Position numbers and translations under genes: made by a program. Positions 27,438 through 37,603 of a stretch of 64,000 nt of DNA are shown piece by piece. A model generated the notes under the pieces. That model was given only the letters and a program-made list of their open reading frames with translations, did not search any database and was not told where the DNA came from. Positions within the stretch are counted from its first letter, which is position 1, and each line of letters starts with the position of its first letter. The DNA is from Roseicyclus marinus (GTDB lineage: Bacteria > Pseudomonadota > Alphaproteobacteria > Rhodobacterales > Rhodobacteraceae), in assembly GCF_036322625.1 (NCBI RefSeq), contig NZ_AP027266.1:3041001-3105000 (forward strand), given 5' to 3'.

Positions 27438-27782
27438 TCAGTCCTCTTTCTCCATCGTGCATTGCAGCGGGTGCTGGTTGCGGCGGGCGAAATCCATCAC
27501 CTGCGCGACCTTGGTTTCCGCGATCTCGTAGGAAAACACGCCGACCACGGCAACGCCTTTCTTGTGGACGGTCAACATGATCTCGACCGCTTGCGAATGC
27601 GACACGCCGAAAAACCGTTCCAGAACGTGCACGACGAATTCCATCGGCGTGTAATCATCGTTCAGAAGCAGCACCTTGTACATCGGCGGGCGCTGCGTCT
27701 TGGGTTTCGTCTTGGTGATGACGTCGGATTCGCCGTCCGTTTTCGGCTTGTCTGTCATCATCTGCCAGGCGTCGATCTGCAT
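27438..27782 (-). CDS. clpS: ATP-dependent Clp protease adaptor ClpS
   Basis: ClpS (114 residues with this start) binds ClpA and delivers N-end-rule substrates to ClpAP. The core [20 protein letters not shown] and [21 protein letters not shown] segments carry the residues that bind the N-degron. The ATG at 27782 has GGAG upstream; a start 24 bp further in (MTDKPKTDG) is also possible. clpA would be expected downstream but is not next to it. Confidence 0.95.
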   Translation of the reverse strand: MQIDAWQMMTDKPKTDGESDVITKTKPKTQRPPMYKVLLLNDDYTPMEFVVHVLERFFGVSHSQAVEIMLTVHKKGVAVVGVFSYEIAETKVAQVMDFARRNQHPLQCTMEKED

Positions 27783-27874
27783 CGCGTCTCCACTCGGCTC
27801 CACGTCTGCCGTCTGTCCCATGCGTGGGGGCACTATATAAGGCACGGGGCGATTCAGAAAAGAGGGGTGAGGAT

Positions 27875-28579
27875 ATGGCGGGCCCGTTGACCACGATCGG
27901 CTTCGATGCCGACGACACGCTGTGGCAGAACGAGACGTTTTTCCGCCTCACCCAGGACCGCTTTGCCGAGCTCTTGGCCGATCATGCCGAACGCGACCAT
28001 CTGCACGAGCGCCTTTTGGCCGCCGAGCGACGCAACCTTGGCCATTACGGGTTCGGCATCAAGGGCTTCATGCTGTCGATGATCGAAACGGCCATCGAGG
28101 TGACGCAGCGCCGCGTGCCCGCGAGCGTCATCGCCGAGATCCTGTCCACCGGGCAGGAGATGCTGTCCCACCCGATCGAGCTGTTGCCCCATGCCGCCGA
28201 GGTGGTGGCGGATCTGTCGGGCCGGTTCCGGCTGGTGCTGATCACCAAGGGCGATCTGCTGGACCAGGAACGCAAGCTGGCGCAATCGGGGCTGGGAGAG
28301 ATGTTCGACGCCGTCGAAATCGTGTCGAACAAGACAGAGGCCACGTATCGCAGTGCCTTTGCCCGCCACGGCGATGGGGCGGATCGCGCGATGATGGTGG
28401 GCAATTCGCTGAAATCCGACGTGCGGCCCGCGCTCGAGGCCGGGTCATGGGGTGTGTTCGTGCCCCATGGGCTGACCTGGGAACTGGAACATGCCGAGGC
28501 GCCCGAGGGTCACGCGCGGTTTCACGAGATCGCGGATCTGGGCGCGCTGCCCGCGCTGATCGAACGCATCGCCCGGTGA
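27875..28579 (+). CDS. HAD-superfamily hydrolase
   Basis: This 234-residue HAD hydrolase has motif [11 protein letters not shown] (nucleophile Asp11, Asp13), motif II in RLVLITKGD, a Lys-containing motif III region, and motif [18 protein letters not shown]. The alpha-helical cap between motifs I and II (about 18-90) is typical of phosphoglycolate-phosphatase-like members. The substrate is unknown. The start at 27875 follows AGAGGGGTGAGG. It is divergent from clpS. Confidence 0.88.
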   Translation: MAGPLTTIGFDADDTLWQNETFFRLTQDRFAELLADHAERDHLHERLLAAERRNLGHYGFGIKGFMLSMIETAIEVTQRRVPASVIAEILSTGQEMLSHPIELLPHAAEVVADLSGRFRLVLITKGDLLDQERKLAQSGLGEMFDAVEIVSNKTEATYRSAFARHGDGADRAMMVGNSLKSDVRPALEAGSWGVFVPHGLTWELEHAEAPEGHARFHEIADLGALPALIERIAR

Positions 28580-28636
28580 CGCAGGTTTGACCGGGGCGCG
28601 ATTGACCGGCGCGCGCGGGGCGGGCAAGTGTCGGCC

Positions 28637-29242
28637 ATGATCGATGCCGCCCTTTTGCCCCTGCAACGCCGCCTGCTTGCCCCGCCGGGGCAATGGCTGG
28701 CCGCGCGCGGTGTCCGGGCCGATCACCTGAGCATCGCGGGATGCCTGATAGGGCTGGGGGCGGCGGGGGCGGCGGCGCTGGGGTTTTTCGGTCTGGCGCT
28801 TGTGGGTCTGGCGCTGAACCGGCTGGCCGATGGGCTGGACGGGGCGGTCGCGCGGGTGACGGGGCCGACGGATCGGGGCGCGTTTCTCGATATCGCGCTC
28901 GATTTCGTGTTCTACGCGGCCTTTCCCTTGGGATTTGTTCTGGCCGATCCGGGGGCGAATGCGCTGCCCGGTGCGGTGTTGATCGCGAGTTTCGTGATCT
29001 CGGGCACGTCATTCCTGGCCTTTGCCAGCGTTGCGGCAGGGCGCGGGATGACGGCCAAGGAATATCCGAGCAAGGGGATCTACTATCTGGGCGGGCTAAC
29101 CGAAGGGGCGGAAACCATCGCGGTTTTCGCGGCCTTTTGCCTGGTTCCGGCGTGGTTTCCGGTTCTGGCGCTAGGCTTTGCGGCCGCCTGCGGGGTCACG
29201 GGTGTCACGCGGTTCGTGGCCGGGTGGCGGGCGTTCGGGTAG
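28637..29242 (+). CDS. CDP-alcohol phosphatidyltransferase family protein
   Basis: This 201-residue integral membrane enzyme carries the full family signature D65-x2-DG-x2-AR-x7-G-x3-D-x3-D89 (DGLDGAVARVTG and GAFLDIALD). That signature binds the metal and CDP-lipid and swaps CMP for an alcohol in phospholipid synthesis. About six hydrophobic helices are visible. The acceptor alcohol cannot be assigned. The ATG at 28637 was preferred to an in-frame GTG 9 bp upstream. The gene ends just before a cluster of palindromes. Confidence 0.87.
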   Translation: MIDAALLPLQRRLLAPPGQWLAARGVRADHLSIAGCLIGLGAAGAAALGFFGLALVGLALNRLADGLDGAVARVTGPTDRGAFLDIALDFVFYAAFPLGFVLADPGANALPGAVLIASFVISGTSFLAFASVAAGRGMTAKEYPSKGIYYLGGLTEGAETIAVFAAFCLVPAWFPVLALGFAAACGVTGVTRFVAGWRAFG

Positions 29243-29245
29243 GGG

Positions 29246-29335
29246 CGTTTTGCGCGCGCAAAACGTGCGGGAAACCTCGAGGTTTCCCAAACGAAAAACC
29301 CGGGTTTTTCGGTGCGGAAAACGCGCGTTTTCCGC
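29246..29335. repeat. Four consecutive perfect palindromes
   Basis: Between two convergent genes lie four perfect palindromes in 90 bp: CGTTTTGCGCGCGCAAAACG (29246-29265), GGGAAACCTCGAGGTTTCCC (29269-29288), CGAAAAACCCGGGTTTTTCG (29292-29311), and a 22-bp one from 29314 to 29335 (GCGGAAAACGC and its complement). The spacers are only 3, 3 and 2 nt. None has a loop, and each has an A-run in its left half and a T-run in its right half. They could act as bidirectional terminators, cruciforms or protein sites. Confidence 0.97.
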
Positions 29336-29341
29336 CCCCCC

Positions 29342-30322
29342 TCAGACCTTGAGCACGATCTTTCCGATATGGGCGCTGCTTTCCATCCGCGCATGCGCCC
29401 CCGCCGCATCCTCGAGCGGGAAGACCCGGTCCATCACCGGCTTGATCCGCCCGGAGGCGAGCAAGGGCCAGACATGGGCCAAAAGATCCGCCGCGATATC
29501 GGCCTTGGCCGCATCCGATTGCGGGCGCAGCGTCGATCCCGTGATCGTCAGCCGCCGCATCATCACCTGCGCGAAGTTCAATTCCACCTTGGGCCCTTCG
29601 AGAAAGGCGATCTGCACCAGCCGCCCGTCATCGGCCAAGGCCCTGACGTTGCGCGGCAGGTAGGAGCCGCCCACCATGTCGAGGATCAGGTTCGCGCCGC
29701 CCTCCGCCTGCATGAGCTCGACGAAATCGGCCTCGCGGTAGTTGATCGCGCGTTCCGCGCCCAAGGCTTCGCAGGCAGCGCATTTGTCCGCCGATCCGGC
29801 GGTGGTGAAAACCCGCGCGCCCATCGCATGGGCGAGCTGGATCGCGGTGGTGCCGATGCCCGAGGACCCGCCATGCACAAGGAAGCGTTCCCCCGCCTTG
29901 AGCCGCCCGCGCAGGAAGACATTGGTCCAGACAGTGTAGAAGGTTTCGCACAGCGCCGCCGCCTCGGCCATCGACAGGCCATCGGGGATGGGCAGGGCGT
30001 GGTCCTGATGGGTGAGCGCGTATTGGGCATAGCCGCCGCCGGGCAGGAGCGCACAGACCGCATCGCCGACCTTCCAGCGGGTCACATCGGGGCCGATGGC
30101 TGCGACCACCCCCGCCGCTTCCAGCCCCGGCAGGTCGGAGGCACCGGGCGGCGGCGCGTAATTGCCCGCGCGTTGCAGCGCATCGGGACGGTTCACGCCC
30201 GCATGATCGACCGCGATGAGGATCTGGCCAGATCCCGGCACGGGCACGGGCCTTGTGCAGGGTTGCAGAACCTCGGGGCCACCGGGGGCGGTGATCTCGA
30301 TCGCGCGCATCGTCTGTGGCAT
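29342..30322 (-). CDS. NAD(P)H:quinone oxidoreductase, zinc-independent MDR family
   Basis: The 326-residue protein belongs to the quinone oxidoreductase (QorA/PIG3-like) branch of medium-chain dehydrogenases. It has the GroES-like N-terminal fold, VCALLPGGGYAQYA, and the nucleotide-binding VHGGSSGIGTTAIQLAHAMG (about 140-160); no catalytic zinc ligands are seen. It should reduce quinones or enones with NADPH. GGAGGG lies 5 bp before the ATG at 30322. Its 3' end abuts the palindrome cluster. Confidence 0.9.
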   Translation of the reverse strand: MPQTMRAIEITAPGGPEVLQPCTRPVPVPGSGQILIAVDHAGVNRPDALQRAGNYAPPPGASDLPGLEAAGVVAAIGPDVTRWKVGDAVCALLPGGGYAQYALTHQDHALPIPDGLSMAEAAALCETFYTVWTNVFLRGRLKAGERFLVHGGSSGIGTTAIQLAHAMGARVFTTAGSADKCAACEALGAERAINYREADFVELMQAEGGANLILDMVGGSYLPRNVRALADDGRLVQIAFLEGPKVELNFAQVMMRRLTITGSTLRPQSDAAKADIAADLLAHVWPLLASGRIKPVMDRVFPLEDAAGAHARMESSAHIGKIVLKV

Positions 30323-30399
30323 GGGGCCCTCCATCCTGTCCGTCAGGGGTGAGCCTTGACCAAGCGGGGGCCCCGCCGCAAGGGCGGGAATGCCGCGCC

Positions 30400-31089
30400 T
30401 CAGCGCCGCCAGCGCCCCGGCAGGCCCGAGGTGGACATGGCGGAGGGCGCCTTGACCCGGCTGGCCAGCCATTCGGGGCCAGCCATCAGCGGCTTGAGCA
30501 GGCGGTTTTCGCGCGCCGCGCGCTTGGCCCGTTCAAAGCGCATCACGTCATCGATGCGCCGTTCGAGGAAGGACCAGGTCGCGGCATGGTCCATCGACTG
30601 GTCGCCCAGCCAATAGAGCACCGTCGCGGAATAGACGCCCGACAGCGTGGCGCGCTTGGTGTACCAGTTCAGATCCTGCGACGTGTCGCCCAGCGCGGTC
30701 CAGATCGCATCGGCCGTCTGCCACAGCGCCTTGGCCCCGTCGGCGGCGTGGATGGGCAGCGCAAAGAGCGTCAGGCCGCGCCGCACCGCTTCCTTGTCGG
30801 GTTCGACAAGTTCCAGCCGGGTACGGATCGCATGGGCGACCCGGTCACTGTAGCGCAGGGCCGAAAGGTCGGTCGCGCCAAGGGCGGCCACCATGGCCGC
30901 ATCGCCGCGCGCGTGAAAGGCGAGCGCCATGTCGACCGCGCCACGCGGAAAGAGCGCCCGCGCCTCGGGCAGGGACAGGCCCGCATCGGCGGCGGCGGCG
31001 CGAAAGCTTGCCTCCGACCAGCCGTCAAAGGGCACATGCATGAGTGCCGCGTCGATCATCGCCGCCTTGGGATCTGGGATATCGGACAT
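30400..31089 (-). CDS. COQ9-family ubiquinone biosynthesis protein
   Basis: The 229-residue protein matches COQ9, the lipid-binding partner of the COQ7 hydroxylase in ubiquinone synthesis. It has a TetR-like N-terminal helical part (about 8-60) and the conserved C-terminal region with DLNWYTKRATLSGVYSATVL and WSFLERRIDDVMRFE. Members bind the isoprenoid tail of the intermediate. It lies downstream of the small gap behind rpsU, on the opposite strand. Confidence 0.9.
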   Translation of the reverse strand: MSDIPDPKAAMIDAALMHVPFDGWSEASFRAAAADAGLSLPEARALFPRGAVDMALAFHARGDAAMVAALGATDLSALRYSDRVAHAIRTRLELVEPDKEAVRRGLTLFALPIHAADGAKALWQTADAIWTALGDTSQDLNWYTKRATLSGVYSATVLYWLGDQSMDHAATWSFLERRIDDVMRFERAKRAARENRLLKPLMAGPEWLASRVKAPSAMSTSGLPGRWRR

Positions 31090-31206
31090 CGAAAGCCCCC
31101 TTCGTCTGTCGCAGTTCGGACAGTAGACAAGTTAGGGGGCCTTTGCTATACGGCCACCTCCTGCGTTTTTCATGCAACTCTAACTTAGGAAGGTGGTGAC
31201 ACCAGA

Positions 31207-31413
31207 ATGCAGGTAAGTGTTCGCGACAACAACGTCGATCAGGCACTCCGCGCCCTGAAGAAGAAACTTCAGCGCGAAGGCGTTTTTCGGGAAATGAAGC
31301 TCAAGCAGCATTACGAAAAACCCTCGGAGAAGAAAGCGCGCGAGAAGGCCGAGGCCATCCGCCGTGCCCGCAAGCTGGCGCGCAAGAAATTGCAGCGCGA
31401 AGGGCTTCTCTGA
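31207..31413 (+). CDS. rpsU: 30S ribosomal protein S21
   Basis: This is S21 (68 residues), a small basic protein of the 30S platform near the anti-Shine-Dalgarno region. It has the conserved [20 protein letters not shown] start and a long basic tail ([20 protein letters not shown]). GGAAGGTGGTGACACCAGA precedes the ATG, and a strong terminator follows. Confidence 0.97.
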   Translation: MQVSVRDNNVDQALRALKKKLQREGVFREMKLKQHYEKPSEKKAREKAEAIRRARKLARKKLQREGLL

Positions 31414-31439
31414 AGCGTTTGATCGGCGCGTGAGCCGGT

Positions 31440-31480
31440 AGAAAAAAGAACCCCCGGTCCAAGGCCCGGGGGTTTTGCTT
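31440..31480. terminator. Bidirectional terminator after rpsU
   Basis: The stem AACCCCCGG (31449-31457) pairs with CCGGGGGTT (31466-31474). It is followed by TTGCTTTTT on the plus strand and preceded by an A-run (31442-31447) that gives a T-run on the minus strand. It probably also ends the convergent lipoprotein transcript that stops at 31506. Confidence 0.88.
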
Positions 31481-31505
31481 TTTCGGGGGTCTGCGCAGGT
31501 CTGGG

Positions 31506-32153
31506 TCAGTTGCCCGCCGCAACCTCCTGCGCGAGGGCGCGGGTCTGGGCCGCGCGCGCCTGCGCCTGCAGGAGTTCCAGGTTGTCATCCGAATCATCGT
31601 CGTAGATCCGGCTTTCGCGCACGCCCGGCAGGCGGCCGAACCGCGCCATGGTGCGGGCCGGGAACATGCTGGTGCCGATCGATTCGAACCCCGGTGTGCG
31701 GCTCAGGACGCGGCTGATGGACAGCGAACATTGCGCCTGCGGCACCGCGCCATGGCTTTGCACCGCCTGCGAGAGTGCCGCCGCGACCTCGGGCGTCACG
31801 TCGATTTCCTGCATCACGACGTGATAGGTCTCGCGCGCGTGGTAATCGAGGTAAAAGCCCATGAAGGGCTCGCCCATGCCGAACAGCACGTCGTTGCGTT
31901 CGGGGATCATCGGGTGATGCCAGCTGCCCGCCGGATCGAAGACCAGTCTTTGCGCCCCGTCGATGATCAGCGCGGAATGGCCACCGGCCCCGCTCGTGTT
32001 CGAGATCATCGTCATGAGCGTCACGGTCGGGCCACCCGCCGGCCGATAGGCGGCCGAGCTGACCGCCACATCGGGCGCCCAGACGCTTTCGGCCGCACAG
32101 CCGCCAAGCGCGCCGACCAGCGCCAGCGCCGCAAGGGCCCGACGCAGGCGCAT
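31506..32153 (-). CDS. Putative lipoprotein
   Basis: The protein has 215 residues. It begins MRLRRALAALALVGALGGC with the lipidated Cys at 19. The body includes MISNTSGAGGHSALIIDG and a HHPMIPERNDVLFGMGEPFMGFYLDYHARETYHVV region, hinting at a papain-like or NlpC-type fold (Cys, His pattern), but I cannot confirm a catalytic triad. Its ATG overlaps the stop of the oxidase subunit IV gene (TGATG), so the two are translationally coupled. Confidence 0.8.
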   Translation of the reverse strand: MRLRRALAALALVGALGGCAAESVWAPDVAVSSAAYRPAGGPTVTLMTMISNTSGAGGHSALIIDGAQRLVFDPAGSWHHPMIPERNDVLFGMGEPFMGFYLDYHARETYHVVMQEIDVTPEVAAALSQAVQSHGAVPQAQCSLSISRVLSRTPGFESIGTSMFPARTMARFGRLPGVRESRIYDDDSDDNLELLQAQARAAQTRALAQEVAAGN

Positions 32154-32293
32154 CAGCGCGCGAAGATGGCCAGGAAGATCACGATGCCGATGGCAACGAG
32201 GCCCACGTTCACGCTCATGCGCATGAAACCGGCAAAGGTCTTTTCCTGCTCGGTGATGTCCATCTCGCCGTGCTTGTGCTTGTTGTCGGCCAT
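32153..32293 (-). CDS. aa3-type cytochrome c oxidase subunit IV
   Basis: This 46-residue single-helix protein (MADNKHKHGEMDITEQEKTF, then a membrane segment to the C-terminus IFLAIFAR) matches the bacterial aa3 oxidase subunit IV family. The subunit sits at the periphery of the oxidase and is dispensable for catalysis in studied species. I chose the ATG at 32293, since a longer frame upstream gives no family match. The main cta operon is not in the window. The following lipoprotein gene overlaps its stop. Confidence 0.88.
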   Translation of the reverse strand: MADNKHKHGEMDITEQEKTFAGFMRMSVNVGLVAIGIVIFLAIFAR

Positions 32294-32406
32294 TGTCATG
32301 CCCTCCGGTCCGGGTGTCGTGTTCGCGTTCGGGCCACGGCATAGCGCATTCCACAAGCCCTGTCAGCCCTTTGGCCACAGGCCCGGGCGGTCATCGCGCC
32401 GCAGGT

Positions 32407-33432
32407 TCAGCGCAACAGGTGATGGAGCCACGCGCCATCCCCGCGCCGTGTGCGGTGGATCGCGCCCCGGGCCAGAAGATGGTTGAGATGCGCCACGGCT
32501 TCGACCAGCGCGAGGCCATAGGTGCCCCCGTCGATCTTCCGCTTGAAGAGCGGCGGGAAACATTCGGCGGCGGTTTTTGGGCCGCTTTCGAGATGCGCGA
32601 TCAGACGTTCGAGCGCCCCTTCGTGGTTGTCGATCATCTGCCGCAGTCGGTCGGGCAGGCCGGAAAAGGGCAGCTTGTGCCCCGGCAGAACCAGCTGATC
32701 GGCGCGCGCATGGGCCATGAAGCCCGCGCAACTGGTAAGCCATTCGCCCACCGGGTCAGCCCCCGGTTCGGTCGCATAGACCCCCAGATTGGGCGAGATC
32801 GTCGCCAGCATCTGGTCGCCCCCGAGGATCAACCCGTCATCGCGGCTCCAGAAGGTCGCGTGATCGGGCGCATGCCCCTGTCCGAAGCGGATGTCCCAGA
32901 CGCGGCCCCCCATGGCAAAGCTGTCGCCGTCCCTGAGCCGCGAAAAGCCGAGCGGCAGGGGATGGACGATGTCGCAGAAATTGAACGGGCGTTCGGCGCT
33001 GCGGGCCGCGAATATCCCCGCCTCCATCCCCGCGCCGCGCCAGAACGCCAGCGTTTCGGGCGTGGGCAGGGGCTGTTCGTCGAGCGTCAGCATTCGCGCC
33101 ATGAGCCAGGCGGTGCGGGTCATGACGAGCTCGGCCCCCTGCGCCTGGAACCAGCCGGCAAGGCCCACGTGATCGGGGTGGTGGTGCGTCACGACCAGAC
33201 GCCGCAGCGGCACGCCCTGCAGGGGACCGGCCAGCGCCGCCTCCCAGATCGCGCGGGTCTTGCGGCTGTCCAGCCCGGTGTCGACCAGCGTCCAGCCATC
33301 GTCATCGCGCAGCGCGTAGGCGTTCACATGGTCCAGAACCATCGGCAGCGGAATGCGCAGCCACAGGACGCCGTCGGCGACCTCCACGGCCTCGCCCGGT
33401 GCGGGGGCGGTATCGAAAGGGGTCTGGATCAC
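32407..33432 (-). CDS. MBL-fold metallo-hydrolase
   Basis: The 341-residue protein has the metallo-beta-lactamase fold with the di-metal motif THHHPDH (82-88), an upstream LVDTGLD, and the later metal ligands in the FGQGHAPDH and GGDQML segments. A C-terminal winged-helix-like part (about 265-341) resembles the LACTB2 family. It probably hydrolyses an ester, thioester or nucleic acid. Its ATG overlaps the stop of the acyl-CoA dehydrogenase, so the two form an operon and may act on the same CoA or acyl pathway. Confidence 0.88.
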   Translation of the reverse strand: MIQTPFDTAPAPGEAVEVADGVLWLRIPLPMVLDHVNAYALRDDDGWTLVDTGLDSRKTRAIWEAALAGPLQGVPLRRLVVTHHHPDHVGLAGWFQAQGAELVMTRTAWLMARMLTLDEQPLPTPETLAFWRGAGMEAGIFAARSAERPFNFCDIVHPLPLGFSRLRDGDSFAMGGRVWDIRFGQGHAPDHATFWSRDDGLILGGDQMLATISPNLGVYATEPGADPVGEWLTSCAGFMAHARADQLVLPGHKLPFSGLPDRLRQMIDNHEGALERLIAHLESGPKTAAECFPPLFKRKIDGGTYGLALVEAVAHLNHLLARGAIHRTRRGDGAWLHHLLR

Positions 33433-35123
33433 GCGGCCAGGTCTTCGGGCGAAAGGTCGTAAAGCCCCGATGCACCCTGGCGGGCCTGCGCGAACAAGCC
33501 CTGCGCCTCGGGCAGAAGCCGGTCGATGTAGAACCGGGCAAGCGCCCCCCGCGCCGCATCGCCCGCCGCTGCCGCCGCCCGCAGGTGGTAGACGGCCCCC
33601 AGCACGCGGGCAAAGCCCATCAGGTAGGGCACCGATCCGCCGAAGCGCGCGTTCATCTCCATCGCCAGAAGCGCCCCGGTCACGTCGCGCAGGCCTTGCG
33701 CCATCTGCACCACCGGCGCGCCCATGGGGTGCGCGCCCGCCTCGGCCTCCAGCGCGTCGATGAGCGCGTGGATCGCAACGCCCCCATCGGCCATCTTGCG
33801 CCCGACAAGATCCATCGCCTGGATGCCGTTCGTGCCCTCGTAGATCGCGGCGACCCGGACGTCGCGGGCGAATTGCGCCACGCCGGTTTCCTCGATGTAG
33901 CCCATGCCGCCATGGACCTGGATGCCGATATTGGCGGTCTTGATCCCCATTTCGGTCCCATAGGCCTTGGCGATGGGCGTCAGGACGGCGGCCCGCGCGG
34001 CCTGTCCCGCATCGCCCGCGTGACCCAGATCGAGGGATACCGCCAGATCCAGCGCCATGGCGCGCGCGGCAAAGGTTTCGGCCTTCATCTCCATCAGCAT
34101 CCGGCGCACATCGGCATGATCGACAATGGACCCGGTGCCCCCCTCGATCAGCGGCCTGCCCTGCTTGCGGTCGAGCGCATAGGCCACGGCGGCCTGGGTC
34201 GCGGCATCGCAGATCGACACGCCATGCACGGCCACACCCAGACGCGCGTTGTTCATCATGGTGAACATCGCGGCCATCCCCCGGTTCTCCTCGCCCACGA
34301 GCCAGCCCTTGGCCCCGTCATATTGCATGACGCAGGTGGGGCTGCCGTGCAGGCCCAGCTTGTGTTCGAGGCTGACCACCTTGAGGCTGTTGGCGACACC
34401 CGGTTCGCCCGCCGCATCGGGGATGCGCTTGGGCACAAGGAACAGCGATATCCCCTTGGTCCCCTTGGGCGCGTCCGGCAGGCGCGCCAGCACCAGGTGG
34501 ACCACGTTGCCGGTGAAATCGTTGTCGCCCCAGGAGATGTAGATCTTTTGCCCGGTGATCCTGTAGGTGCCGTCGCCGGCGGGTTCGGCCCGCGTCGTCA
34601 GCGCGCCCACATCCGATCCCGCCTGCGGTTCGGTCAGGTTCATGGTGCTCGACCAGTCCCCGCTGGTCAGGCGCGGCAGGTAGAGCGCCTTGATCTCTTC
34701 GCTGGCGTGATGTTCCAGCGCCTCGATCTGGCCCTGTGTCATCAGGGTGTTCATCTGCAGGGCAAGACAGGCCGCCCCCGCCATGTCGTTCACGCAGGTC
34801 GTGACCGTGATGGGCAGGCCCAGGCCGCCATGGTCGGGGTTTGCGGAAATCGCGGTCATCCCGGCCTCGGCCATGGCGCGGTAGCCTTCGGCATAGCCGG
34901 GGGGCGTGCGCACGACACCATTCTCGAGCCGCGACGGCTGCCTGTCGCCCACGGCGTTCAGGGGGGCCAGCACCTCCTCGCAGATCCGGCCGGCCTCGGA
35001 CAAAAGCGCGCGCACCGTGTCGGGCGTGGCTTCGGCGAAGCGCGGCACGGCGGCCACGCGGTCAAAGCCCGCGACATGGGCCAACAGGAACTCGAACTCG
35101 GCAATCGGTGCACGATACGGCAT
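33429..35123 (-). CDS. Acyl-CoA dehydrogenase, DmdC-like
   Basis: The 564-residue FAD enzyme belongs to the longer acyl-CoA dehydrogenases with an extra C-terminal domain, the type that includes DmdC (3-methylmercaptopropionyl-CoA dehydrogenase) of DMSP demethylation. It shows the FAD-binding NLTEPQAGSDVGALTTRAEP, the GQKIYISWGDNDFT loop, and the C-terminal VHGGMGYIEETGVAQFARDVRVAAIYEGTNGIQ. Specificity for MMPA-CoA is not certain. The ATG at 35123 was chosen because GGGGAGG sits 9 bp upstream; the ATG at 35132 touches that site directly. Confidence 0.88.
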   Translation of the reverse strand: MPYRAPIAEFEFLLAHVAGFDRVAAVPRFAEATPDTVRALLSEAGRICEEVLAPLNAVGDRQPSRLENGVVRTPPGYAEGYRAMAEAGMTAISANPDHGGLGLPITVTTCVNDMAGAACLALQMNTLMTQGQIEALEHHASEEIKALYLPRLTSGDWSSTMNLTEPQAGSDVGALTTRAEPAGDGTYRITGQKIYISWGDNDFTGNVVHLVLARLPDAPKGTKGISLFLVPKRIPDAAGEPGVANSLKVVSLEHKLGLHGSPTCVMQYDGAKGWLVGEENRGMAAMFTMMNNARLGVAVHGVSICDAATQAAVAYALDRKQGRPLIEGGTGSIVDHADVRRMLMEMKAETFAARAMALDLAVSLDLGHAGDAGQAARAAVLTPIAKAYGTEMGIKTANIGIQVHGGMGYIEETGVAQFARDVRVAAIYEGTNGIQAMDLVGRKMADGGVAIHALIDALEAEAGAHPMGAPVVQMAQGLRDVTGALLAMEMNARFGGSVPYLMGFARVLGAVYHLRAAAAAGDAARGALARFYIDRLLPEAQGLFAQARQGASGLYDLSPEDLAA

Positions 35124-35258
35124 CGGCGGCATCCTCCCCTTCGCTCCGGGCCCGTCATTGCACGGATGCGCGATCCGCGCTACGCGCTTGGCCCTGTTCT
35201 CGCCCCAAGGCTAGGGGCGCGCCCCCGCCCCGATCAACCGCAACGTCACGTCAGAGCC

Positions 35259-36215
35259 ATGACCCCGCCCGAGATCCTGACCGACAGCCCATCGGGCCAT
35301 GCCCGCGCCGCCGCCATCCTGCGGCAGGGCGGGCTTGTCGCGCTGCCGACCGAAACGGTCTATGGGCTGGCGGCCGATGCGACCGATGATGCCGCCGTCG
35401 CAAGCATCTATGCCGCCAAGGGGCGGCCGGGCCACAACCCCCTGATCGTGCATGTGCCCGATCTGGCCACGGCCGAACGCCTGGCGGCCTTTCCCGATCC
35501 GGCGCGCGCCCTGGCCGATGCCTTCTGGCCCGGACCGCTGACGCTGGTCTTGCCGCTCAAACCGGGTCATGGGCTTTCGCCGCGCGTGACGGCGGGCCTT
35601 CCCACGGTCGCGCTGCGCCTGCCCGCCCATCCGGCGATGCAGGCGGTGCTGCGCGAAACGGGTCGTCCGCTGGCCGCGCCCTCGGCCAATCCCTCGGGCA
35701 GGATCACGGCGACCACGCCCGCCCATGTGCTGGCAGGGCTCGGGCCGCGCATCGCGGCGATCGTCGATGCGGGCCCCTGCAGGGTCGGCGTGGAATCCAC
35801 CATCCTCGCCCCCGCGCCGTCCGGCACGCGGCTGTTGCGCGACGGGGGTCTCGCGCGGGAGATGATCGAAGAGATCACAGGCCCGCTCATCGCCGACACG
35901 ACACCGGGTGCCACGCTCGAGGCCCCCGGCCAGATGTCGAGCCATTATGCCCCCCATGCGCCCCTGTTGCTCGGCGGCACACCGCAGCCGGGCGAGATCA
36001 CCATCGGCTTCGGCACGACACCGGGCGATCTGACCCTGTCGCCCAGCGGCGATCTGGCCGAGGCGGCAAGGACCCTGTTTTCCTGCCTGCATACCGCCGA
36101 TGCGCTGGCCACGGCGCGCGCGGCCCCCGCGATCCGGGTCGCCCTCATCCCCGAAACGGGGCTTGGCCGCGCCATCAACGACCGCCTGCGCCGCGCGGCC
36201 GCCCCAAGGGATTGA
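35259..36215 (+). CDS. Sua5-type threonylcarbamoyl-AMP synthase
   Basis: The 318-residue protein makes threonylcarbamoyl-AMP for t6A37 tRNA modification. The YrdC domain (about 8-205) includes LPTETVYGLAADATDD and the KGRPGHNPLIVHV and APSANPSG motifs. The Sua5 C-terminal domain follows a linker (SSHYAPHAPL near 230). It is divergent from the acyl-CoA dehydrogenase. After its stop comes a dispersed hairpin repeat. Confidence 0.92.
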   Translation: MTPPEILTDSPSGHARAAAILRQGGLVALPTETVYGLAADATDDAAVASIYAAKGRPGHNPLIVHVPDLATAERLAAFPDPARALADAFWPGPLTLVLPLKPGHGLSPRVTAGLPTVALRLPAHPAMQAVLRETGRPLAAPSANPSGRITATTPAHVLAGLGPRIAAIVDAGPCRVGVESTILAPAPSGTRLLRDGGLAREMIEEITGPLIADTTPGATLEAPGQMSSHYAPHAPLLLGGTPQPGEITIGFGTTPGDLTLSPSGDLAEAARTLFSCLHTADALATARAAPAIRVALIPETGLGRAINDRLRRAAAPRD

Positions 36216-36225
36216 TCCGCCCCCT

Positions 36226-36282
36226 CTTCATCTTGGCCAGAAAACTCTCGGGGGAGCGCGAGGGGGCAGACAGCCCCCTCGC
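36226..36282 (+). repeat. Dispersed hairpin repeat, CTTCATCTTGGC family, copy 1
   Basis: A 57-bp element starts CTTCATCTTGGCCAGAAAAC, continues with CTCGGGGGAG and closes with a hairpin GCGAGGGGGC/GCCCCCTCGC (loop AGACA). It lies 10 bp after the Sua5 stop. It is identical, except for one base, to 45523-45579. Shorter relatives are at 41143-41280 and 58169-58231. Confidence 0.93.
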
Positions 36283-36400
36283 CCCCGTCGACGCGCAAGG
36301 CGCGGCGACAAAACAAAAATCCCCGCCGGGCCAGGGCGCCGGCGGGGTCAGGCGGCGGGCCGCGCGGCGGATCGCGCAAGGCCCACGGTTCATGCTGTGA

Positions 36401-37597
<1,197 letters not shown>

Positions 37598-37603
37598 AAA
37601 TGG

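Noticed and set aside
33399-35258. Plus-strand frame running into Sua5
   Set aside because: It is antisense to the acyl-CoA dehydrogenase; Sua5 has a clear start at 35259.
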